A DNA stretch of 64,000 bases. Source: Symbiopectobacterium purcellii (lineage in GTDB: Bacteria > Pseudomonadota > Gammaproteobacteria > Enterobacterales > Enterobacteriaceae). Position 1 is the stretch's first letter. Each line of letters starts with the position of its first letter. Of this stretch, positions 8,197-17,694 are shown piece by piece. The DNA lies in NCBI RefSeq assembly GCF_019797845.1, contig NZ_CP081864.1, positions 3,968,001 through 4,032,000 of the forward strand, in the 5' to 3' direction. The notes under the pieces are model-generated. The model did not search any database, was not told where the DNA came from, and saw only the letters and a list, made by a program, of their open reading frames with translations. A program made the translations under genes and the position numbers.

Positions 8197-9260
8197 TGAT
8201 GCACTATCTCGTTCGCCGCGTGTTGCTGATGGTGCCCACCCTGCTCGGCATCTTGTTGCTCAATTTTGCCATCATTCAATCTGCACCGGGCGGACCAGTG
8301 GAGCAAATGCTGGCGCGCATGAACACACTGGGTGCCGAACACAGTCTCTTTGGTGGCAATAATGATGGGGTATCCCAATCCGGCACCGCACATAGTGAGG
8401 GGCTGGATCAGGTTTTTATCGATCAGCTCAACCACCAGTTTGGCTTTGACAAACCCTGGTGGCAGCGCTTTGCCTGCATGGTTGGCGATTACATTCAGTT
8501 CAATTTCGGCGACAGTTTTTTTCGTGGTGTCAGCGTGGCAACCTTGATTCAGGAGCGGCTTCCGGTCACTGTCTCTCTCGGATTATGGACCATGCCATTG
8601 ATGTATTTGGTCTCCATTCCACTCGGCATTGCCAAGGCGGTCAAGCACGGTTCGCGCTTCGATAGCCTGACATCCAGCATCATTATTATCGGTTATGCGG
8701 TACCCGGTTTTTTGTTCGCCTCACTGTTGATCACTTTTTTTGCCGGTGGACAATACTTTCACTGGTTCCCATTACGCGGGTTGGCGTCAGGGAATGCAGA
8801 ATCGCTGTCTACCTGGGGCAGAATTGCCGACTATTTTCATCATATTGCACTGCCGGTGCTGGCAAATACGGTGGGCAGTTTTGCTGCACTGACGCTGCTG
8901 ACCAAAAACAGCTTTCTGGATGAAATTCATCGTCAATATGTGCTGACCGCGCGCGCTAAAGGTGCCAACAACCGGCAAGTGTTGTATGGCCATATCTTTC
9001 GCAACGCCATGCTGATTGTGGTGGCCGGTTTACCGGGGTCTATTGCCGCTATTTCTATCAGTGGCTCGTTGTTGATTGAATATATGTTCTCTTTGGAGGG
9101 AATGGGTTTTCTGGGTTATGAAGCGATTCTGACGCGAGATTATCCGGTTATTTTTGGCACGCTATATTTATTCACCCTGATCCATTTACTGGTAAAAATA
9201 ATGAGTGACCTGCTTTATTCATGGATCGATCCACGTATTCATTTTGAGGGCAGATCATGA
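8196..9260 (+). CDS. YejB-like ABC transporter permease
   Basis: A 354-residue inner-membrane permease of the oligopeptide/dipeptide type. It starts MMHYLVRRVLLMVPTLLGI, the conserved first helix of YejB/DppB proteins, and carries the cytoplasmic coupling motif around YVLTARAKGANNRQVLYGHIFRNA. It should pair with the permease encoded directly downstream. The start at 8196 overlaps the stop of the binding-protein gene (TGATG). The end overlaps the next gene by four bases (ATGA). Length agrees with E. coli YejB (364 residues). Confidence 0.92.
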   Translation: MMHYLVRRVLLMVPTLLGILLLNFAIIQSAPGGPVEQMLARMNTLGAEHSLFGGNNDGVSQSGTAHSEGLDQVFIDQLNHQFGFDKPWWQRFACMVGDYIQFNFGDSFFRGVSVATLIQERLPVTVSLGLWTMPLMYLVSIPLGIAKAVKHGSRFDSLTSSIIIIGYAVPGFLFASLLITFFAGGQYFHWFPLRGLASGNAESLSTWGRIADYFHHIALPVLANTVGSFAALTLLTKNSFLDEIHRQYVLTARAKGANNRQVLYGHIFRNAMLIVVAGLPGSIAAISISGSLLIEYMFSLEGMGFLGYEAILTRDYPVIFGTLYLFTLIHLLVKIMSDLLYSWIDPRIHFEGRS

Positions 9261-10318
9261 CAAATGAAACTGCGGCTATTTATCAACCCACACGTTTTTC
9301 TCCATTAACACAGCGTCGTGCACGACTTTTTTTCTCTAACCGTAAAGTGGTTATTGCCTGTGTTTTATGGCTGATATTAATTGTCATCGGGTTATTTGCC
9401 GATGCGATCGCTACAGATAAACCCTGGTTGCTTAAGTACGATGGAAACGTTTACTTTCCCTTATTGTTTGATTATCCGGAAACCACCTTTGGCGGCACAT
9501 TACCTACGCTGGCTAATTACAGCGATCCCCAGGTACAACACTGGATATTAAGTAAAGGGTATTGGGTTCGGGCCCCGGTTCCCTGGACATGGGAAACGAT
9601 CGACATTGCCAATACACAGACGGTGCCTTCCCCACCCTCGAGCCGCCACTGGTTGGGCACTGATGACGCGGGTCGCGATGTACTGGCCAGAGTCATTTAC
9701 GGTATTCGTATCTCGCTGCTGTTCGCCGTGATTGTCAGCACCGGGGCCGTTGTGCTCGGTACGCTGATCGGCGGCATCCAGGGCTACTGGGGCGGACGGA
9801 TCGATCTCTATGGACAGCGTTTTATTGAGATATGGGCCGGGCTTCCTACCCTGTTTATACTGATGATCCTCTCAAGCATGGTCACCTCCAGTTTGGGCTG
9901 GTTAACACTGACAATGGTGATGTTTTCCTGGCTGAGTCTGGTGGACATCGTGCGCGCTGAATTCTTACGCACACGCAATCAGGACTACGTGGTGGCCGCT
10001 ACGCTGATGGGCCTGCCAGCCAGAACGGTGATGTGGCGTCATATATTGCCTAACGCCATGATCTCGACCCTGACATTTTTACCCTTCACCTTTACCGGGG
10101 CTATTACCACGTTGACATCACTGGATTTTCTCGGTTTTGGGCTACCACCGGGCTCCGCCTCACTGGGGGAGTTGATCAATCAGGCTCGCAACAATCCACA
10201 GGCCACCTGGCTGGCGGTCACCGCGTTTTTCTCACTGACGCTACTCCTGTCACTGATGGTGTTTATTGGGGAAGGGCTACGTGATGCTTTCGATCCCCGT
10301 TATGAGCGTCGTCAATAA
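9257..10318 (+). CDS. YejE-like ABC transporter permease
   Basis: A 353-residue partner permease. An N-terminal cytoplasmic segment and first helix (about residues 30-50) are followed by a periplasmic insert (SRHWLGTDDAGRDVLARVIYG, typical of YejE/DppC proteins). The core membrane domain has the EAA-type coupling loop DYVVAATLMGLPARTVMWRHILPNA. It overlaps the YejB-like gene by ATGA, and a 32-base gap with a good Shine-Dalgarno separates it from the ATPase gene. Confidence 0.92.
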   Translation: MTNETAAIYQPTRFSPLTQRRARLFFSNRKVVIACVLWLILIVIGLFADAIATDKPWLLKYDGNVYFPLLFDYPETTFGGTLPTLANYSDPQVQHWILSKGYWVRAPVPWTWETIDIANTQTVPSPPSSRHWLGTDDAGRDVLARVIYGIRISLLFAVIVSTGAVVLGTLIGGIQGYWGGRIDLYGQRFIEIWAGLPTLFILMILSSMVTSSLGWLTLTMVMFSWLSLVDIVRAEFLRTRNQDYVVAATLMGLPARTVMWRHILPNAMISTLTFLPFTFTGAITTLTSLDFLGFGLPPGSASLGELINQARNNPQATWLAVTAFFSLTLLLSLMVFIGEGLRDAFDPRYERRQ

Positions 10319-10350
10319 ATCACGCTCGCCACAGCCTAAGGAGGCACTCC

Positions 10351-11916
10351 GTGCAACACCTACTAGACGTCACACAACTGCGCATAGCTAACGCGGAGCG
10401 CTGCCTGGTTGACGGACTCGACTTTCACGTTCAACGCGGTGAAACCCATGCCTTGGTGGGAGAATCGGGTTCTGGCAAATCCATCAGCGCACTGTCACTG
10501 CTCGGTCTGCTCCCCCGTAGCTTGCAGGTCAGCGGCAGCATCAAACTCGATGGGATGGATCTTTCACTGCTGGATGAGCGCACTCTCATCCGTCATCGAG
10601 GTCAAACCGCCAGTTTTATTTTTCAGGAACCGATGACCTCACTCAATCCGTTACACACCATCGGCAAACAAGTGATGGAAGCCATTGCGTTACACCGCAA
10701 ACGGACAGTGCAGCAATTGCGTCAGGAAGCCATGGTACTGTTGGATCGCGTGAAACTGGGCGCATCACCGCGCTGGTTCGATGCTTTTCCACATACGCTT
10801 TCCGGTGGGCAGCGCCAGCGGGTGATGATCGCGATGGCAATGGCTAACCGTCCCTCGCTATTGATTGCCGATGAACCCACGACGGCACTGGATGTCACGG
10901 TGGCGCGGGACATTCTCGATTTGCTTAATGAAATAAAAAACAGTGAAGGTATGGGGCTGGTGCTGATCACCCACGATCTCAACCTGGTCAGGCGCTATGC
11001 CGATAATGTCAGTGTGATGCGGGCAGGAAAATGCATCGAACAAGGGCCAGTACAGCAGGTGCTGACTGCACCAACAACCCACTATACCCGCGCGTTGATT
11101 GCCGCCGAACCAGAGGGACGTCCCCATCCCGTCGAGCCTCAAGCAAAGGAGGTTCTGTCCATTGAAAACCTGAGTGTCACCTACCCTGGCCAGCGACGCT
11201 GGTTGAGAAAAGTTCCGCCCACCGCCCCTACGCTGACGAATATCAGCCTAACCGTGAAACAGGGGGAAACCTTGGGGATTGTTGGGGAATCAGGCTCCGG
11301 TAAATCCACATTGGCAAAAGCCATACTGGGATTACAACCGGGAGAAGGGAAGATCGTCTTTCTCGGCCAACGCGTCGATCGCTGGTCGCTGTATGACTGG
11401 GGAACTTTACGCAATAAGCTACAGTATGTGTTTCAAGACCCTTACGGAGCACTGTCACCGCGCATGAGTGTGTTTGATATTGTCAGCGAAGGGCTACTCT
11501 ACCAACAAAAGCAGCTTTCTCTCGAACAAGTACACCAGCGTGTAAGCAAGGTACTACAGGACGTAGAATTGAATGAAACCTTAGCCGCACGCTATCCTAA
11601 TGAGTTATCTGGCGGACAGCGCGCACGTATTGCCTTGGCGCGCGTCTTGATCCTTAATCCAGCACTGTTGATCCTGGATGAACCTACCGCAGCGCTCGAC
11701 AGGTTGGTGCAAAAAAAACTGATCGTGCTATTACGCGATTTACAGATGGAATATGGCCTGAGCTATTTGTTCATTAGTCACGATATGTCCGTCGTCAAAG
11801 CGCTGGCACACCGAGTACTGGTATTAAAATCGGGACAGGTCGTGGAACAAGGCGATATGCACAACCTGTTCCACCATCCACAATCCAGCTATACACGCAG
11901 ATTGGTCGAGAGTTGA
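10351..11916 (+). CDS. YejF-like fused ABC ATPase
   Basis: A 521-residue protein with two complete nucleotide-binding domains that powers the importer. Domain 1 has Walker A GESGSGKS, signature LSGGQRQRV and Walker B LLIADEPTTALD. Domain 2 (from about residue 265) repeats GESGSGKST, LSGGQRARIALAR and LLILDEPTAALD, so both sites look competent. It starts at GTG 10351, preceded by AAGGAGGC (10338-10345). It closes the operon; the next gene is convergent. This fused architecture is that of YejF (529 residues in E. coli), not of the separate DppD/DppF pair. Confidence 0.93.
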   Translation: MQHLLDVTQLRIANAERCLVDGLDFHVQRGETHALVGESGSGKSISALSLLGLLPRSLQVSGSIKLDGMDLSLLDERTLIRHRGQTASFIFQEPMTSLNPLHTIGKQVMEAIALHRKRTVQQLRQEAMVLLDRVKLGASPRWFDAFPHTLSGGQRQRVMIAMAMANRPSLLIADEPTTALDVTVARDILDLLNEIKNSEGMGLVLITHDLNLVRRYADNVSVMRAGKCIEQGPVQQVLTAPTTHYTRALIAAEPEGRPHPVEPQAKEVLSIENLSVTYPGQRRWLRKVPPTAPTLTNISLTVKQGETLGIVGESGSGKSTLAKAILGLQPGEGKIVFLGQRVDRWSLYDWGTLRNKLQYVFQDPYGALSPRMSVFDIVSEGLLYQQKQLSLEQVHQRVSKVLQDVELNETLAARYPNELSGGQRARIALARVLILNPALLILDEPTAALDRLVQKKLIVLLRDLQMEYGLSYLFISHDMSVVKALAHRVLVLKSGQVVEQGDMHNLFHHPQSSYTRRLVES

Positions 11917-11940
11917 TCAGCCAGGGTTTATCGGTTACCG

Positions 11941-11971
11941 CTTCAGGCGCACAGCACGTGTTCGCCTGAAG
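11941..11971. terminator. Hairpin between convergent yejF-like and proY
   Basis: A perfect 9-bp stem CTTCAGGCG/CGCCTGAAG with a 13-base loop sits between two convergent genes. There is no clear T run on either side, so termination efficiency is uncertain. Confidence 0.4.
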
Positions 11972-12029
11972 GCTTCCCATCAGGATGATGCGTTTACCGC
12001 ATCAGCACTCTGTTCACTCTCAACACCAT

Positions 12030-13406
12030 TTACGCGTTGTTATTCGCCAGCTTTTGCCATTTCTGTTTAAAGGCATAGCCCAACAGCAGAAGCGCTATCC
12101 ACAACACGCCCACGTAGAGGGAAACGCGCGTTTCTTCGAAGTAACCAATCAGCCCGATGATAAACACTAGGAACACGATACCGACTACCGAAGACGCCAC
12201 GCCCCCCGGCAGTGGGAACGCCAATGCTTTCACCTCGTTCTCACTCAAACGACGACGGAACGCAATTTGTGAACAGAGGATCATGATCCACACCCACACG
12301 GTGGCAAAGGTTGCCAGCGACGCAATCACCAAAAACACTTTGCCCGGCATGATGTAGTTCAGATAAACCGCCACCAGCAGCGCAGCCATCATCACAACGA
12401 CCGTGACCCACGGAATACCGCGTTGCGACACTTTGGCAAAGACCTTGGGGGCGTTGCCCTGCTCGGCCATGCCGTGCATCATGCGGCCCACGCCAAACAC
12501 GTCGCTGTTAATTGCCGACAGAGACGCTGTGATCACCACAAAATTCAGAATGCCTGCGGCGGCCGTGATACCAAGGTGCTGGAAGGTCAGCACAAACGGG
12601 CTGCCTTCTGTCCCCACCTGGTTCCAGGGATAAATCGACATGATGACAAACAGCGTGCCTACATAGAACACCAGGATGCGCCACGGCACTGAGTTAATCG
12701 CACGCGGAATGGATTTATGCGGATCTTTAGCTTCACCTGCGGTGATACCAATAATTTCAATACCGCCGTAGGCAAACATCACCAGTTGCAGCGACAGGAC
12801 CATGCCCATCACGCCGTTACTGAAGAAACCGCCGTGGCTCCACAGGTTACTGATTCCAGTGGGCTGACCACCGTTACCGATACCCCACACGATAATCCCG
12901 ATGCCCGCCACAATCATGATGATGATGGTGGCGACCTTGAAGAACGAGAGCCAAAACTCCAGCTCACCGAACACCTTCACGCTCATCAGGTTAATGGCAC
13001 CAATGATCAGCACCACGCTCAACACCCAAATCCAGTGCGGCACATCAGGGAACCAGACGCTCATGTAGATACCAAATGCGGTCACATCCGCGATGGCAAC
13101 GATAAGGATCTCAAAGCAGTAGGTCCATCCGGTGATGTAGCCCGCCATCGGCCCCAGGTAATCCTGGGCGTAGCGGGAAAAGGAGCTGGCCTGCGGGTTA
13201 TTGACCGACATCTCTCCCAGCGCCCGCATAATGATATAGGCGATAACACCACCGATGATATAAGCCAACAGCACGCTGGGTCCTGCCATCTGAATGGCAC
13301 TGGCCGAGCCATAAAACAGCCCAGTACCAATCGCCGATCCGAGTGCAATGAAGCGGATGTGCCGCGTGCTTAACCCACGCTTTAGCTTAGCGGATTGTTG
13401 TTCCAT
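12030..13406 (-). CDS. proY: ProY proline-specific permease
   Basis: A 458-residue amino-acid/proton symporter of the APC (AAT) family with about 12 membrane segments. The N-terminus [27 protein letters not shown] is the diagnostic first helix of the ProY/AroP/GabP group. ProY is a cryptic proline permease in Salmonella. It follows brnQ in the same direction, with a terminator between them. Assignment to ProY rather than another AAT permease rests on overall resemblance and on the brnQ-proY order. Confidence 0.87.
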   Translation of the reverse strand: MEQQSAKLKRGLSTRHIRFIALGSAIGTGLFYGSASAIQMAGPSVLLAYIIGGVIAYIIMRALGEMSVNNPQASSFSRYAQDYLGPMAGYITGWTYCFEILIVAIADVTAFGIYMSVWFPDVPHWIWVLSVVLIIGAINLMSVKVFGELEFWLSFFKVATIIIMIVAGIGIIVWGIGNGGQPTGISNLWSHGGFFSNGVMGMVLSLQLVMFAYGGIEIIGITAGEAKDPHKSIPRAINSVPWRILVFYVGTLFVIMSIYPWNQVGTEGSPFVLTFQHLGITAAAGILNFVVITASLSAINSDVFGVGRMMHGMAEQGNAPKVFAKVSQRGIPWVTVVVMMAALLVAVYLNYIMPGKVFLVIASLATFATVWVWIMILCSQIAFRRRLSENEVKALAFPLPGGVASSVVGIVFLVFIIGLIGYFEETRVSLYVGVLWIALLLLGYAFKQKWQKLANNNA

Positions 13407-13430
13407 AAATTAAGCCGCCCTGTCTTACAA

Positions 13431-13459
13431 AAGAAAAACCACAGGCGGCAGCCTGTGGT
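13431..13459 (-). terminator. Terminator of brnQ
   Basis: On the minus strand a 9-bp stem ACCACAGGC/GCCTGTGGT with a four-base loop is followed by TTTTTCTTTT. It lies 22 bases beyond the brnQ stop and before proY, so proY expression may rely on read-through or on its own promoter. Confidence 0.85.
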
Positions 13460-13480
13460 GAAAAATGCAGCGTTAGTGCG

Positions 13481-14800
13481 TTATTGGTGCGCCGTCTCTT
13501 CCTGACGCCCACTTAGCCGATCATAAATAACCGCGGCCAGCAGCACCACCAGTGACGGTGGCAACCAGGCCAATCCCTGTTCACCTAAAGGCAAGTTCAG
13601 GCTCCAGGCTGGCAGCAATGGCGCAAAGGTCGATGATTTTACCCCATCAATCAGGCCGAATAACAGGCTGATTAACATGACCGGGGCCACAATACGCGAA
13701 GCCTGATTCCACCAGCGCAAAGTAAAACTCAGCAAAACCAGAATGATACAGGGCGGATAGATCGCTGTCAGCACCGGAATGGAAAGCTGAATCAGATGAC
13801 TTAACCCCAGATTAGCCACTAACGCCGAGAAGCCACCCAGCACAAATACCAGCGTGCGGTAGGAAAATGGCAAATACTGGGAGAAAAATTCGGCGCAGGC
13901 ACAGGTCAGGCCAACCGCCGTCACCATGCAGGCGATAAAAATCAACAATGCCAGAAAACCGCTGCCCATGCTGCCAAAGGTGTGCTGCACATAAGCATGC
14001 AGAATTTCCGCCCCGTTTTGCGCGTTAGGAATCAGCTCGCCGCTCACCGAGCCCAGCTTAAACAGGCTCAGATAGACCAACGTCAATCCGACGCCAGCAA
14101 TCAAACCTGCCCAAATGGTGTAACGGGTCAGTAGCCTAGCATCGGTCACGCCGCGTGAACGGGCGGCATTGACGATAACAATGCCGAATACCATGGCACC
14201 CAGGGTATCCATGGTCAGGTAACCGTTCACAAAACCGTTAGAAAACGGCACGGTTTGATAGACCTCGGTCGCCGGGATCGGCGAACCCGCCGGCCACATC
14301 ACCGCCGCCAATCCCAGAACCGCCAGCGCCAGAATTTTTAACGGTGCCAGTACATGGCCGACCGTATCCAGCAGACGACCCGGATAGAGAGAAATGCCGA
14401 TCACCAGCGCAAAATAGACCACGCTATAGATGAGCAACGGCGTGGCAGCATCGCCAAACAGCGGAGCCAATCCGACTTCGAACGATACCGTGGCAGTACG
14501 CGGTGTAGCGAACAGCGGTCCGACGGCCAGATAACACACGGTCGCCAGCAGAACGCCAGCCTTATGGCCAATGGGGGAGCTCAGCGCATCAACGCCACCG
14601 CCCACGCGCGCCAGCGCTACCACGGTTAACACCGGTAGGCCAACCGCAGTGAGCAAAAAGCCAAGCGCGGCGGTCCAGACGTGTTCACCCGCCTGCAAAC
14701 CCACGATCGGCGGGAAAATGATGTTCCCCGCCCCGACAAACAGCGCAAAGGTCATAAACCCCAGCGCCACGATATCTTTGGATGTTAAACGATGACTCAT
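13481..14800 (-). CDS. brnQ: BrnQ branched-chain amino acid/cation symporter
   Basis: A 439-residue inner-membrane carrier (LIV-II system) taking up leucine, isoleucine and valine with a cation. The N-terminus [22 protein letters not shown], the [10 protein letters not shown] stretch and about 12 membrane segments are typical, and the length equals that of E. coli BrnQ. It lies upstream of proY and next to the phoB-phoR-sbcDC cluster, as in other enterobacteria. Confidence 0.94.
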   Translation of the reverse strand: MSHRLTSKDIVALGFMTFALFVGAGNIIFPPIVGLQAGEHVWTAALGFLLTAVGLPVLTVVALARVGGGVDALSSPIGHKAGVLLATVCYLAVGPLFATPRTATVSFEVGLAPLFGDAATPLLIYSVVYFALVIGISLYPGRLLDTVGHVLAPLKILALAVLGLAAVMWPAGSPIPATEVYQTVPFSNGFVNGYLTMDTLGAMVFGIVIVNAARSRGVTDARLLTRYTIWAGLIAGVGLTLVYLSLFKLGSVSGELIPNAQNGAEILHAYVQHTFGSMGSGFLALLIFIACMVTAVGLTCACAEFFSQYLPFSYRTLVFVLGGFSALVANLGLSHLIQLSIPVLTAIYPPCIILVLLSFTLRWWNQASRIVAPVMLISLLFGLIDGVKSSTFAPLLPAWSLNLPLGEQGLAWLPPSLVVLLAAVIYDRLSGRQEETAHQ

Positions 14801-15264
14801 AGTTACGTTGTGTTGCCTGTATATAAATGCGACAAAATGGGAAGACGCACTGCGACGTGGTATAAATTATTCTTATCACGCAGACGTTATAGGGCGCTAA
14901 GTAAAACGTTTATAGCAATAAAAGACAAGTAGTGATCCAAAATGCGAAGTATTACGCCAACCTAACAGAAATAGTCAGCACATAATATCACTACTCACAC
15001 AACCTTCCGCACATGATTTGTGCATTTAGCGTCTTTGCCTTGCAATAAAACCAGTATAAAAACGCGTAATACGCGCAAAACGGACATAAAAGAGGCGATA
15101 CTTCAGCATAAGAAGCGCTTTTTGCTGCAAAAGGGGACAAGTCGCAGGGGATTACGCGGTAAACGGTGTGAACCGATTTGCAGATTGTGACACCCCACGG
15201 CGGAGCGTCGAAGTTACACCGGGGATAGCGGATTCGCGTCCCCCCGGTGCTATGCGTTCGTGTA
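14801..15264. other. Intergenic region upstream of brnQ
   Basis: These 464 bases lie between the brnQ start and the end of the MetE-like gene. The first ~250 bases are AT-rich and should hold the brnQ promoter, although I cannot pick a confident -35/-10 pair. The last ~50 bases hold the hairpin at 15217-15249. No credible ORF is seen on either strand. Confidence 0.5.
15217..15249 (-). terminator. Hairpin downstream of the MetE-like gene
   Basis: CACCGGGG (15217-15224) pairs with CCCCGGTG (15242-15249) across a 17-base loop that can itself pair (GCGGATTCGC). It starts 15 bases after the stop codon. There is no T run, so it is a weak or factor-assisted terminator at best. Confidence 0.4.
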
Positions 15265-16377
15265 TTAGTTGCCCCACACGGCGGCAGCGGTATCCACAAC
15301 CAGACGCAGCTTGGCCCACTGCTGTGCTTCCGTCAGGCTGTTGCCCTCTTCCGTGGAAGCAAAACCACACTGTGGGCTGAGGCAAAGCTGTTTGATATCA
15401 ACATATTTCGCGGCTTCCGCGATGCGCGCCTTCAGCAAGGCCGGATCTTCCAACTCGCCGTTTTTGGTTGTCACCAGACCCAGCACCACTTGCTGGTGTC
15501 CCGGTTTGATGAAACGCAGCGGCTCGAATCCCCCTGAGCGATCGTTATCATACTCAAGGAAAAACTCGTCCACATTGACGTCGCCAAACAGGATCGATGC
15601 CACTGGCTCATACCCGCCTTCAGAAATCCAGGTAGAACGGAAGTTGCCACGGCATACGTGCAAACCGATCGTCAGGTCGGCTGGTTTGCCTACCAATGCT
15701 TTATTCAACACGTCGGCATAGATACGGGCCAGCTGTTCCGGATCTTCACCGCGTTCGCGAATTTGGCGTTTTTGATCGTCTGAGCACAGGTAAGCCCATA
15801 CGGTATCATCCAGTTGCAGATAGCGGCAGCCTGCGGCGTAGAAAGCATGAATCGCATCGTGCCAGGTCTGCGCCAGATCGTCGAAATAAGCATCCAGCGT
15901 TGGGTAAACCTGACTGTCGATGGCCTTGCGTCCACCACGGAAATGGAACACGCTCGGACTAGGAATCGTCATCTTGGCGGTCACATCACCCGCGATGCTG
16001 TTCAGGTAGCGAAAATGCGCCAGCATCGGGTGCTGTTGGTTAAAGCTGACTTTGCCCGTCACCTTGATGGCACGAGACTTGGTTTGGATACCGTTAAACT
16101 GGATACCGTGGTCCGCTTCGAAAGCCTCTACCCCGTTCAGCCCTTCGAAAAAGTCGAAATGCCACCAAGCGCGACGGAATTCACCGTCGGTGACCACCTG
16201 AAGCCCGGCTTCACGTTGCAACGCAACTGCACGCAAAATTTCTGCATCTTCTACGGCGCGCAGTTGCTCCGCATTAATGGCACCGGACTGGAATTGCAGG
16301 CGTGCTTCTTTGATGGCGGCGGGACGCAGCAGGCTACCGACCACATCGGCGCGGAAAGGGGGAAGTACTTTAGCCAT
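15265..16377 (-). CDS. MetE-like zinc methyltransferase (short, C-terminal-domain type)
   Basis: A 370-residue protein matching only the catalytic C-terminal barrel of cobalamin-independent methionine synthase (YxjG/YxjH-type). Zinc ligands are visible as HVC in TIGLHVCRGN, an acidic residue in FFLEYDN and C in LSPQCGFAS. The conserved N-terminal segment VVGSLLRP is present. It probably transfers a methyl group to homocysteine or a related thiol; the methyl donor cannot be told from sequence, because the N-terminal folate-binding half of MetE is absent. The start at 16377 is chosen for AGGAG 10 bases upstream; the longer reading frame adds 25 residues without homology. Two MetJ-type boxes upstream support a role in methionine supply. 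A divergent paralogue lies at 33687-34808. Confidence 0.85.
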   Translation of the reverse strand: MAKVLPPFRADVVGSLLRPAAIKEARLQFQSGAINAEQLRAVEDAEILRAVALQREAGLQVVTDGEFRRAWWHFDFFEGLNGVEAFEADHGIQFNGIQTKSRAIKVTGKVSFNQQHPMLAHFRYLNSIAGDVTAKMTIPSPSVFHFRGGRKAIDSQVYPTLDAYFDDLAQTWHDAIHAFYAAGCRYLQLDDTVWAYLCSDDQKRQIRERGEDPEQLARIYADVLNKALVGKPADLTIGLHVCRGNFRSTWISEGGYEPVASILFGDVNVDEFFLEYDNDRSGGFEPLRFIKPGHQQVVLGLVTTKNGELEDPALLKARIAEAAKYVDIKQLCLSPQCGFASTEEGNSLTEAQQWAKLRLVVDTAAAVWGN

Positions 16378-16496
16378 GATAAACTCCTGATCTTTCGCAA
16401 CCGCGCCCGTACGTTGCAGCGTGAGGCAAGCGGCATTGCAAAGTAGTTTCAAAATGAATAGTCACAACGCACAGTAATCACGCCTTATATTTATTT

Positions 16497-16512
16497 AGAC
16501 ATCTGGACGGCT
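16497..16512 (-). promoter_or_regulatory. Tandem MetJ boxes
   Basis: AGACATCT followed directly by GGACGGCT matches two adjacent 8-bp MetJ boxes (consensus AGACGTCT) at 7 of 8 and 6 of 8 positions. They lie about 120 bases upstream of the MetE-like start, so the gene is probably repressed by MetJ with S-adenosylmethionine. Confidence 0.55.
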
Positions 16513-16637
16513 AGAAGGTAGGTAAATCCTGTCATGGCAGCAGAGTGAGGGCAATAGAATAATTTTCACTTTCCGCGACTAACATGAATAAAATTCACGT
16601 CAGACTGATGAAAAAGTCACTTTTCCCCTGGTTATTT

Positions 16638-16709
16638 CCGGCGAAAGCCGGGGATGGCTACCAGAATGAACGCGTTTCACCTGCACAAGATTCCCGCCTT
16701 CGCGGGAAT
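16638..16709. repeat. Paired GC hairpins, REP/MITE-like
   Basis: CCGGCGAAAGCCGG (16638-16651) and the palindrome ATTCCCGCCTTCGCGGGAAT (16690-16709) lie 38 bases apart, with related CCGGCGAAAG/CGAAGGCGGG cores in opposite orientation. This looks like a small palindromic intergenic repeat. It also lies just beyond the stop of the PstS-like gene, so it may help terminate that transcript. The rest of 16378-16737 is spacer plus the MetJ boxes. Confidence 0.5.
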
Positions 16710-16737
16710 GACGGTGATGGGTGAGAATGATGGCGTG

Positions 16738-17682
16738 TTACAGGCCGAGTTGCTGGCGTGCGGTAACGCGCACAGGCTCAGGCAAGGGAAGATAGCCATC
16801 CTGACTCACCAGATTTTGCCCAGTGGTAGACAGAACCCGATCCATGAAGGCGGCCGTCAGGCTATCCAGCGCGCGCTCTGGCGCTTTGTTGACATAAATA
16901 TAGAGATAGCGCGCGTAGGGATAACGCCCACTGCGAATATTGTCCACCGTCGGCGCAACGTAGTCGTTTCCCTGCGCCGCCAGCGGCAACATTTTCACTC
17001 CGCTGGCGCGAAAACCGATGCTGGCATAACCAATCGCCTGTGTGGAAGTGGCCACAGCCTGAACTACCGACGCAGAACCCGGTAGCTCATTCACCAGCGG
17101 CAAGAAATCACCGCCACATAGCGCTTGCTGCTTAAAAAAACCGTAGGTGCCCGACGCTGAGTTACGCCCGTAGCGCAACACGCGGCGCGATGCCCATTCC
17201 CCGCTCAACCCGAGGTCGCGCCAGTGAGTGACGGTTTGCGTCGCCCCACAGCGATGGGTAATGGAGAACAGCGCATCGAGCTGTTGCACGTTCAACCCCG
17301 GCAGCGGATTATCCTGATTCACTAACACCACCAGCGCATACATCGCCACTGGCACAGCCAATGGTGGATACCCGTAGCGTTGCACAAAGGCCTCAATCTC
17401 ACTGGCCTTCATGGCACGGCTCATCGGACCAAGCTGTGCCGCGCCGGAGGCAAGTGCCGTCGGTGCCGATGACGACCCCGCCACCTGCATCTGTACGTTA
17501 ACGCTGGGATAATGCTGGTTGAAATCGGCGGCCCAAAACGCCATCAGCGTCGCCAAGGTGTCAGAGCCGGCACTGGAGAGGTTACCCGCCAGCATTTGCT
17601 CACTGCGCGCAATGTGGCTCCAGCCACTGAGTAACAGCGCAGTACAGAGCAATAAACCCGAAAAACGCGGGGCTGGCATCAT
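16738..17682 (-). CDS. PstS-family phosphate-binding periplasmic protein
   Basis: A 314-residue secreted solute-binding protein. A signal peptide occupies about the first 27 residues. The mature part has the PstS motifs AGSDTLATLM near the start and YGRNSASGTYGFF around residue 170, whose Ser/Gly residues contact phosphate in the family. It is shorter than E. coli PstS (346 residues) and no pstCAB genes are nearby. It starts 12 bases after phoR on the same strand, so it probably belongs to the phoBR transcript and is induced by phosphate starvation. It could act as an auxiliary binding protein or a sensor accessory. Confidence 0.85.
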   Translation of the reverse strand: MMPAPRFSGLLLCTALLLSGWSHIARSEQMLAGNLSSAGSDTLATLMAFWAADFNQHYPSVNVQMQVAGSSSAPTALASGAAQLGPMSRAMKASEIEAFVQRYGYPPLAVPVAMYALVVLVNQDNPLPGLNVQQLDALFSITHRCGATQTVTHWRDLGLSGEWASRRVLRYGRNSASGTYGFFKQQALCGGDFLPLVNELPGSASVVQAVATSTQAIGYASIGFRASGVKMLPLAAQGNDYVAPTVDNIRSGRYPYARYLYIYVNKAPERALDSLTAAFMDRVLSTTGQNLVSQDGYLPLPEPVRVTARQQLGL

Positions 17683-17694
17683 AGGTCATATCCA

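Noticed and set aside
12717..13373. 218-codon ORF on the plus strand opposite proY
   Set aside because: It is a shadow of proY: a His/Asp/Gln-rich product with no domain, fully antisense to a clear permease.
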